DNA of 64,000 bases from Verrucomicrobiaceae bacterium (GTDB taxonomy: Bacteria; Verrucomicrobiota; Verrucomicrobiia; Verrucomicrobiales; Verrucomicrobiaceae): positions 372,001 through 436,000 of the forward strand of contig JABTUN010000002.1 of assembly GCA_015075365.1 (NCBI GenBank). The letters are read 5' to 3'. Of this stretch, positions 32,875 through 42,000 are shown piece by piece. Position 1 is the stretch's first letter. Each line of letters starts with the position of its first letter. The position numbers were made by a program, and so were the translations under genes. Below the pieces are notes generated by a model that saw nothing but the letters and a program-made list of their open reading frames with translations, made no database searches and had not been told where the DNA came from.

Positions 32875-35800
32875 TTACTCGCGCGTGATCACCTCGTCGA
32901 GGTTGAGCACGATGCGCGCCACGGCGACCCATGCGGCATTTTCCGCCGCAGGAACATTTGTGGCCGCATGCGCGCCAGACGCGGCCTTCGCCTCCTCGGC
33001 GGGGCCGTTTTGGTAGGTGTATCGAGACTCTTCGAGCAGTTTCCTCAGCGACGCGATCTCGCTGGCGGACGGCGGACGCGCCACGCAAAGACGAAAGGCA
33101 CGCGTGAGACGCGTGGTGTCGTCTTTCAGGGTTGAATCGGTCAAAACCCGTCTGGCAAGAGCCTGCGCCGCCTCGGCAAAGGCCTCGGCATTGAGCGTGG
33201 TAAGTGCCTGGAGCGGCGTGTTGCTCACGGTCCGGCGCACATTCGTCAGATTGGCATCCGGGCAGTCAAAGGTGGTCAGGTCCGGATGCGGCGCGGTGCG
33301 CTTGAAGAAGGTGTACATGCCGCGGCGGTAACGATCCTCCCCTTTGCTCGTGCTCCACTTGAAATTGCCCGCATAGCTCAACGCGTCGATGCCCTCCGGG
33401 ATCGGTGGATACACGCTCGGACCGCCGATTTTGGCCGAAAGCAGGCCGCTGGCGGCGAGATGGATGTCACGCACGATCTCACCTTCCACGCGCAGGCGGT
33501 TCTGCCGCCAGAGGAGGTGGTTTTTGGGGTCGGTTTCGAGCACCGTGCGCGGCAGATCCGTCAAGATGGCGCTGCTCTGCCGGTAAGTGGCGGACATCAT
33601 GATGGTCTTGAGGATTTTCTTCCGGCTCCAGCCCTGGCGCATGAACTCACCAGCCAGCCAGTCGAGCAGTTCAGGATGCGTTGGCGGCTCACCGCGCACG
33701 CCGAAGTCGGCCACGGTGTGAACCAGGCCCTCGCCGAAAAGGCGCGTCCAAAAATGGTTCACGGTGACGCGCGGCGTGAGCGGATTGTCCTTGCTCACCA
33801 GCCAGCGGGCCAGATCGAGGCGGGACGCGCCCTTCAGCGGCGGCAACGTCGAAAGCGCGCCAGGTGTGACCTCCTCCGCAGGCTGGAGGAAGTCGCCGCG
33901 GTACAGCAGGTGCGTCTTGCGCGGATTGCTGTGCCGGTGCGCGATGACGCGCACGTCCATGAGCGGCGGTTTCGGCAGTTTCGCCTCCGCCTCCCTCAGG
34001 GCGCGCTCCGCGGCCACCACCTCGGGATCGACCTTTTCCATCCAGGCCCACAGCGGCTGGATCACCACGGGATTCCGCCGCTTCGGCTCCTCGCTGAGGA
34101 TCTTGCGCACATTTTCCGGCGCGATGCTGTCCTCCGTCTCTTCACTCGCGGCGAGCACGCGCAGGCGTCCGATCGTGTGGCCGGGCGGCTTGTACTTCTG
34201 GTCGAGGCGCAGCACGAGCTTGTCCTGCGCCTTCAGCAGGACCGGTTCGGCAAACTGCACGATGAGCGAGTGCTTTTTGCCGGTGGCTCCGGAAACCGCC
34301 CAGCCGGTCTGCTCATCCGTATCCAGCACCTTGTCCGCCGTGAACGTCTTCTGCTCAAAATCCGCCTTGGGTGAGTGCAGGATGATCTCCCGGCTGGCCT
34401 GCCCCTGCTGCAGCATCGCAACCAGCGTGGTAAGCACAAAATTGCCGTTCTTATGGTTTCCGGGGCCTTTTCCAGGCAGCGAGTCGTCCGGCAGCACCTC
34501 AATCTGCAGGGCGCTCACCGGCTTTTCATGGCCGCTGACCTCCAGCGTGTAGCTGTCGGTGCTCGGAGCTTTGTTTTGGGCTAGAAACGAGCCGTCCGCT
34601 TGCTTTTGCAGCTTGGCGGAAACCGCCGTCGCCTTTGTAATCGGCAGCTGCTCAAACTTCTGCACCGCCTTCGCCGCGGCAGCCTTCGCCAGCCGTTCCT
34701 TGACGCCTTTTTCCCACTCGGGCAGCTTCACCGGCAATTCGGCCTTCGCCGCGTCGAGCGCCTTGCGCAACGGGATGAGTTTCTTCACCGCGTCACCGTT
34801 TCTTCGCTCATAGGCCGACCACTCCCCAGGTGAAACCGGCACCTGGCGGTTGACCTCATCCCCGTTGTTGAAGAAGGCATAGAGCTGGAAGTACTCCCGC
34901 TGCGTGATCTGGTCGTACTTGTGCGTGTGGCAGCGCGCGCAGCCCACCGTGAGGCCCAGCCAGACCGTGCCCAGCGTCTCCGTGCGGTCCATGCAGGCCT
35001 CCACGCGAAACTGCTCCTGGTCCGTGCCGCCCTCGGTGTTGGTGAGCGTCTGCCGGTTGAAGGCAGTGGCCACGATCTGCTCCGGCGTGGCGTCCGGCAG
35101 GAGATCACCCGCCAGTTGCTCGATGGTGAACTGGTCAAAGGGCATGTCGTCGTTGATCGCGCGGATCACCCAGTCACGGAAACGCCACGCATCCGGGCGC
35201 GGGCGGTCCTTTTCATAACCGTCGCTGTCCGCGTAACGTGCCATGTCCAGCCAGTGGCGTCCCCAGCGCTCTCCGAAGCGCTCAGATGCCAGCAGGCGAT
35301 CGAGCAGCCTGGCATACTCCTGATTCCTGATTCCCGAATCCTGATTCTGAAACGCCTTCACAAAAGCATCCACGTCCTCCGGCGTCGGGGGGAGCCCGTG
35401 CAGATCGTAGGTGGCGCGTTTGATCAGCGTGATCGGATCGGCCTCTGGAGACGGAGTGATATTTTGCTCTTTGAGCTTGGCCCGGATGAAGTGATCGACC
35501 GGATGCTGATCAGAATTCAGAGACCTCAAATCAGGCATCTTCACCGGCTTGTAGGCCCAGTGCGCCTCAAACTTCGCCCCTTCCGCGATCCACTGGCGCA
35601 GCACCTCGATGTCGCGCGCCTTGACCGGATGCTTCTCCCGGTGCTTTGGCGGCGGCATCTGCTCGTCCGGATCGGTGGAGGCCATCCGCGCGATCATCTC
35701 GCTCTGCTCGGGCTTGCCCGGCACGATGCCATGCGCGCCGCTTTTCAGTTCCTTGAGCGCCAGTTCCCGGGTGGTCAGGACAAGACCGCCCTTGGAATCA

Positions 35801-35928
35801 TCCGGCCCATGGCATTCGAGGCAGTGCTCCGCCAGCAGCGGCTGCACATCGCGGACGAAATCGACGGCGGCATGCAGGCTGCTGGCAAGCGATGGAATCA
35901 ACAAGAGGATGAGGGGGCGGGGCATCAC
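32875..35928 (-). CDS. Secreted PSD1/PSCyt1 cytochrome-c protein (DUF1549-DUF1553)
   Basis: 1017 residues. Signal peptide MMPRPLILLLIPSLASSLHA, then a planctomycete-type cytochrome c with heme site CLECH at residues 36-40 and a distal Met candidate in EQMPPPKH. DUF1549 (about 140-345) and DUF1553 (about 700-960) follow, separated by a jelly-roll-like region. This layout is nearly restricted to Planctomycetes and Verrucomicrobia and is usually paired with a DUF1501 protein; no DUF1501 gene is adjacent here. The gene contains five heptamer repeats read in frame as FQNQDSGIRNQE. Confidence 0.92.
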   Translation of the reverse strand: MMPRPLILLLIPSLASSLHAAVDFVRDVQPLLAEHCLECHGPDDSKGGLVLTTRELALKELKSGAHGIVPGKPEQSEMIARMASTDPDEQMPPPKHREKHPVKARDIEVLRQWIAEGAKFEAHWAYKPVKMPDLRSLNSDQHPVDHFIRAKLKEQNITPSPEADPITLIKRATYDLHGLPPTPEDVDAFVKAFQNQDSGIRNQEYARLLDRLLASERFGERWGRHWLDMARYADSDGYEKDRPRPDAWRFRDWVIRAINDDMPFDQFTIEQLAGDLLPDATPEQIVATAFNRQTLTNTEGGTDQEQFRVEACMDRTETLGTVWLGLTVGCARCHTHKYDQITQREYFQLYAFFNNGDEVNRQVPVSPGEWSAYERRNGDAVKKLIPLRKALDAAKAELPVKLPEWEKGVKERLAKAAAAKAVQKFEQLPITKATAVSAKLQKQADGSFLAQNKAPSTDSYTLEVSGHEKPVSALQIEVLPDDSLPGKGPGNHKNGNFVLTTLVAMLQQGQASREIILHSPKADFEQKTFTADKVLDTDEQTGWAVSGATGKKHSLIVQFAEPVLLKAQDKLVLRLDQKYKPPGHTIGRLRVLAASEETEDSIAPENVRKILSEEPKRRNPVVIQPLWAWMEKVDPEVVAAERALREAEAKLPKPPLMDVRVIAHRHSNPRKTHLLYRGDFLQPAEEVTPGALSTLPPLKGASRLDLARWLVSKDNPLTPRVTVNHFWTRLFGEGLVHTVADFGVRGEPPTHPELLDWLAGEFMRQGWSRKKILKTIMMSATYRQSSAILTDLPRTVLETDPKNHLLWRQNRLRVEGEIVRDIHLAASGLLSAKIGGPSVYPPIPEGIDALSYAGNFKWSTSKGEDRYRRGMYTFFKRTAPHPDLTTFDCPDANLTNVRRTVSNTPLQALTTLNAEAFAEAAQALARRVLTDSTLKDDTTRLTRAFRLCVARPPSASEIASLRKLLEESRYTYQNGPAEEAKAASGAHAATNVPAAENAAWVAVARIVLNLDEVITRE
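35318..35352. repeat. Heptamer tandem repeat inside the PSD1 coding region
   Basis: Five 7-mers in register on the plus strand: TCCTGAT, TCCTGAT, TCCCGAA, TCCTGAT, TCTGAAA. 35 bp is not a multiple of three, yet the reading frame is intact and gives FQNQDSGIRNQE between two DUF1549 helices. GATTC and GAATC inside it form a small palindrome. Confidence 0.85.
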
Positions 35929-36031
35929 ACCGAATCAAACGGCGCTCCCCCGCCCGCCTTTGCGCGGCACTTTGCCCGGGCAGACGCGACGAACCTCAGC
36001 ACACCGTCAGCCCTATGGCGTTGATGGGTCT

Positions 36032-39000
36032 CTACTGTCCCTGAAGCTGGAAGAACGCGGCATCGTCCGGCACGGTGAACTGGAACTCGATTTTGCCCTG
36101 TCCGTTGATGGTCGTTCCCTGAGGTGTGAAGGGGAAAGGGACGAAACTGCCGGGTTGCAGAGTGGTGCTCTTCCCGATCCCAAGGGTCAGGGTGAAGACT
36201 CCGGTGGCTGGATTCCGTTGTAGCAACGGGGTGCCGATGTTCATGGCCTGCACCTGGGAGGCGGTGAAGAGGCCATTGCTGTTAGCGGCGGCGAAGTAGC
36301 TGTCCACCAGCGTGGTGTTATCCACCTGCCAGTCGAAGCCCATGGCTGCCAGTTGGCCTTCACCCCAGTCTTTCATCCCATCGCCATCGCTGTCGATGGT
36401 TTGTGACAGGGCAGTGCCAGTGAGAAGGATGTCGAATGAATTTTCGTCGACGTCATTGTTTTCAATGTGGAGCACGGCTGAACAGGCTGTTGATACTCCG
36501 GCCGGGACAAAGGTGAGGACAAAGGTCGTGCTGCCGCCGGGAGGCACTGTTGTTGTTCCGAATGCACCGGGCACGAATTGGGCGGCATGCGGGCCATCGA
36601 CACTGAGCGCCAGTCCCGTAAGGTCGACGATTCCGATGTTGCGAATGGTGAATGTTTTCGAAGGAGACGGAACAACACCGATTCCGGCGAACCCGAACGC
36701 CGCCGTTGAAACGCCATCCAGCAGGGGTGTTCCTGACACCAGTTCGACCACGATTTCAGGCGCGTCCGCATATTCGTCGGCACCGATATCCACGGTGGTG
36801 AGCAGGATGCGGCTTTGCCCGTCCATGTCGAGCGCGCCGACACCCACGGCACTGTTGTCGCCCACATTCACACACGGAGACGTGGAGGCGAGGTGTAGGT
36901 CATCATCGGCGTTGTTGGCGATGTCATCGAGACCGTTTTCATCCACAAAAGCGGGCTCTGTGCTGATGCTGTTTGCATCCTTGCCAGTGGCGGTCTGCCA
37001 GGCGGACAGGGTGGATGAATTGCCCGTCCAGTTGCCTATGAATGCCCCATTTCTTGCCACCAAGCAGTTGTAGTTGCTGGTGGTGACATTGTTTGAGCTT
37101 AGAAAGATCGCGAAATCTCCGCTGCCGTCTGCCACGATGATGTTGTTGATCAAACTCAGACCGCTCCCGTATTGAGAGTATACACCGCGGCTGCTGAAAC
37201 CCGCGATCGTGCAATTCCGAAGCACCTTCGTGTTGGAGTTAAACTCGGGGAAGTATGCTCCAGTGTGGCCGCCGCGAAGAATACAGTTCTCCACAATCAC
37301 ATTGGATCCACTGCCATACACTCCATAAGTCCGAGCCAGGGTTTCCACCCGGCTGATGGTGCAATTGCTGGCGCTTGACTGTACATGCACCGCATACATT
37401 TCGCCGCTGCCTGCGCCGGACCAGGCGAGACGCAACGGCTCATGGCTGGCACCGGGTGGCAAAGCTGCAGGATCGGTCCGCAGTGTCACGTTTGCCGTAG
37501 AAATAGACCAAGCACTGACTGTTGAAGATGTGGGCACCTGCCTCACCATGGTCACGCCTCGAGGGGATGCGTCGAATACTACAGGTGTTCCACTACCACC
37601 TCCGTCCGAGCTGGTGACGGCGATGCTCGTGCTCAGGTCGTAGCTGCCGGTGTCGATGCGCACAGTGTCGCCGGGCTCCAGATCATAGCTGCTGAGGATG
37701 GCCTGCACGCTGGCCTTCGGCGTCGCGGGCGTCAGACCGTCATTGGCATCATCGCCGATGGCGATGCACCACAGGTCGTTCGTTGTGGCCCCGTCGTTCA
37801 CATAGTAGATCATGCTCGGGCTGCGGATCACAAAGGCGGCGTCGCTGGCGTCGGTCAGTGTGCCGCCACCATAATTCACCCTCACCCGATAGCCGCCGCC
37901 GGGCAGGCTGCTGGTGTTCCACACATACTGACCCAGCGCATAGTCCAGCGCGCCCGCGCCGGGAATAACCTGCCAGGTGGTGCCGCCGTCGATGGAATAC
38001 TCCAGTGCCAGGGTGTCGCCGCCCATCCAGCCCTGGCCGGTGGCATTCCAGTAGATGGTGCGTGTGCCGCCGCTGATGGCCTCGCCACCATTGGGTCCAA
38101 CGAGGAGCAACTGCCGTCCCGCCGGAGTCTTGGAAGCCTGCTCCGTGCCACCATAGGCACCCAGGTTGATGCGTCCGCCATTGGGCGCTGGCTCATCCGC
38201 CACGGCGGTTGAGGGATCGCCTGCATCCAGGGCTGGGCTGTCTGCGGTATCCGCCGTGAACGCTCCTGCCTTGTAGCTGCCTGCCGTGCTTTGCAGGTGC
38301 AGGTCGTCATCCGCGTTGTTGGCGATGTCATCCACGCCGTTCTCATCCACAAACAGCGGATCAAGGCTGATGCTCGCCGCGTCCTTGCCGGTGGCGGCCT
38401 GCCAGTCGGCCAGGGTGACTTGGGCAATGCTGTTGTAATAACCCACTGAAGCCCCATTGCGTGCGATCAGGCAGTTGTAGTCGGAGATCATGCTGGCGCT
38501 GGTGATGCCGACATAGATTGCATAGTCACCTGCACCATCCGCAATGACAATATTGTTCGAGCAGGTGAAGCCGCCGCCGCCATCCGAGTATATCCCCCAA
38601 CTTGAAAAACCAATGACCGTGCAGTTGCGCGCCGTCTTGGCGCTGGTGGTCCCCGACGGGTCAAAATAGATCCCGTAGCCGCCTCCACGAACCAGGCAGT
38701 TTTCCACCACGGTGTTGACGCCGAAAGCGTAAACTCCGTAGCTGCGCGCCAGCGTATCCACACGGCTAATGGTGCAGTTGCTGGCGCTTGACTGCACATA
38801 CAGCCCATACATGCCACCGCTGCCCGCGCCGGACCAGCCGATGCGCATCAACCTCTGGCCCACGCCCGGCAGCGCGCTGCTCTGCGCCGTGCGCAGCGTC
38901 ACATTGGATCCCGAAATGTTCCAGGCATTATAAGTAGAGGACGATGGCACCTGCCGCGTCATGTCCACACCATAAGGTGATGCCTCAAAGACCACTGGAT

Positions 39001-42000
39001 TTCCTAAACCACCTTCATCCGCCACGCTCACCGCGATGTCTGTGCTCAGGGTGTAGCTGCCCGTGTCGATCCTCACAACATCCCCAGGCTCCAGATCGTA
39101 GCCGCTCAAAATGGCCTGCACACTGGCCTTGGGCGTGGCCGGGGTCAGGCCGTCGTTGGCATCGTCGCCGATGGCAGTGCACCACAGGTCGTTCGTTGTG
39201 GAGCCTTCGTTGACGTAGTAGATCATCGCCGGGCTGCGAATGACGAAGGTGCTGTCGCTGGCATCGGTGAGAGTGCCTCCGTAGTTCACCCGCACTCGGT
39301 AGCCACCGCTGGCCAGTGCGCTGGTGTCCCAGGTGAACTGCCCCAGGGTGCGGTCCAAGGCTCCGGCTCCGGCGATGGCCTGCCAGGTGGTACCGCCGTC
39401 GGTGGAGTACTCCAGCCCCACAGTGTCGCCTCCTGTCCAGCCCTGGCCGGTGGCGTTCCAGTGGATGATGCGTGAGCCACCGCTGACGGCCTCGCCACCA
39501 TTGGGTCCAACGAGGAGCAACTGCCGTCCCGCCGGAGTCTTGGAAGCCTGCTCCGTGCCGCCATAGGCACCCAGGTTGACCCGCCCGCCGTTGGGAGCGG
39601 GTTCAGCCGCCACGGCTGCCGCAGGGTCGCCCGCGTCCACTCCGGGACTGTCCGCAGCGTCCGCGGCAAACACCCCAGCCTTGTAGCTGCCCGCTGTGCT
39701 TTGCAGGTGCAAGTCGTCGTCAGCATTGTTCGCGACATTGTCCAGGCCGTCCGCATCCACAAACAGCGGATCGAGGCTGATGCTCGCCATATCCTTGCCT
39801 GTGGCGGCCTGCCAGTCGGCCAGGGTGGTCTGGGCGATGCTGTTGTAATAGCCCACATATGCTCCGTTGCGCGCGACCAGACAGTTGTGACTGGAAACCA
39901 TGCTGGTGCTTGCGCTGGAGACATAAAGTGCATAGTCCCCCGAGCCATCAGCAACGACGATGTTGTTCGAGCAGGTGAACCCTCCGCCACCGTCGGCAAA
40001 GACACCCCAGTTTGAAAAACCTGTGACGGTGCAGTTGCGCACAGTCTTGGCACTTGTGGTTCCCGACGGATCAAAGTAGATCCCGTAGCCGCCGCCACGC
40101 ACCAGGCAGTTTTCCACCACGGTGTTGGTTCCAAAAGTGTAAACACCATAAGTGCGCGCCAGAGTTTCCACGCGGCTGATGATGGCATTACTAGTCTGCA
40201 CATACACGGCAAACATGCCACCGCTGCCTGCTCCAGACCAGCCGATGCGCATCAAGCGCTGGCCCACGCCCGGCAGCGCGCTGCTTTGCGCCGTGCGCAG
40301 CGTCACATTGGATCCCGAAATGTTCCAGGCATTATAAGTAGAGGACGATGGCACCTGCCGCGTCATGTCCACGCCATACGGCGAGGCTTCAAAGACCACC
40401 GGGGCGCTGGTGCTTCCCTGGTCGGACGAGGTGACGGCGATTTCTGTGCTCAGGGAATAGGTGCCGGTGTCGATCCGCACCACATCTGCCGGTTCCAGAA
40501 CATAGGTGGAAATGATGGCCTGCACCGTGGCTTTAGGTGTGGCAGGCGTCAGACCATCGTTGGCATCATTGCCGATGGCGGTGCACCACAGGTCGTTCGT
40601 GGTGGCCCCGTCATTGACGTAGTAAGCGATGCCTGTGGTGAAGGTCACATTGGAACTTTCGACCGTTCCTTCCGCGCTGGTGGCGACGGCTTTGAAGTTG
40701 TAGGTGGTATTCGGTGACAGCCCCATGAGCTTGAAGCTGGCTGTCGCAGCCGTGACACCTGAACCCACGTCGATCGGACCCGCGGTGCTCCCATAGTTGG
40801 TATCCAGGCCCCAATGGAAGGTGACCGAAGTCGCAGCGCCACGCGGGTTCACCGAGGCGTTCAGGGTGGCTGTGTCCAACTCCACCTTGGTGGCGAAGGC
40901 GCTGGCGATCTGCGGCGGTTGCGCCACACCTGTTCCTTCGACGGTGAAGTCGAACGGATGCTCATCCGCGTCGTTGTTTCCCACATGGATGGCGGCGGAG
41001 CGTGCCCCGGGCTGCGTAGGCGTGAAAGTGATGGTGAAGGTCGTGGTGCTGCCAGGCAGGAGGCTGCTGACTGCAGGCCCGCTCACGGCAAACTCGCCCG
41101 CGTTCGCTCCATCGACTGTGACCGGAAAGCCCGACAGCGGCCCGGAGCCAGTGTTGCGGATCGTGAACGTGCGGGCCGTTGAGGATGCGCCCATGTTGAC
41201 ATTGCCGAAGGAGTAGCTGGACACGCCATCCACGAAATCGATGCTGCTGTGGTCCAGAATGGCGATCTCCGGGGCGGTGACAAACCCCGTGCCAATCTGC
41301 ACATCGTCAATTGCCCAATGATCTGTGCCCGATCCCGCATTGGCCAGTTGCCGGAAACGCACCTGCGTGGCCGCCGTTTGTGCGGCTGGTGGCAGGGCCA
41401 GGATGATGTTCGTCCAAAATCTCGGATTGTAGGGGCCGCCGAGCATCACGAAATTGGCGCCGTCGGTGGAGTACTCGACCACCACCTCATCTCCTGCGTC
41501 TGCTGTCTCCCAGGGGTTTACACCGCCTCCTTGGGCAAGCAGGAAGGACAACGAGGTGCCCGGCCCCAGGTTCAGCGGCACCGTGGTCGCGAAGCGGCTC
41601 CCACCGCCGTCGAAGTGCAGGCTGTTGCCCGTGCTTCCTGGGCCGGCTGCCTGGCCGACGGTGTTAGCGGTCACTGTCCCGCCGAAGGTCGCCCAGAGCG
41701 GCGTGTCGATGCCGGGATCAAAGTCGTCCAGGAAGGCAAGCGAACTGCTTCCCGTGCCGGTGAGGTGGATGTCAAAGGACGCCTCGTCCCCATCATTGCT
41801 CAGGATGTGCAGGGTGGCGATGCGGCTGCCATCTGCCGTAGGCACAAAGTTCACGTCAAACGTGGTGCTGCCCCCCGGCGTCAGGGTGGTGACTGCCAGA
41901 GTGGTGAGCGTAAAGTCGCCGGGATGGTCGCCGTCTTTGACGAGTTGGAGGCCGGTCAGGTCAGCCGTCCCTGTGTTGCGAATGGTCACCGTCTTGGCCA

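Noticed and set aside
36780..40625. Repeated blocks that could be taken for a CRISPR array
   Set aside because: The repeats are 1.4-kb coding modules in one open frame, not short repeats with unique spacers.
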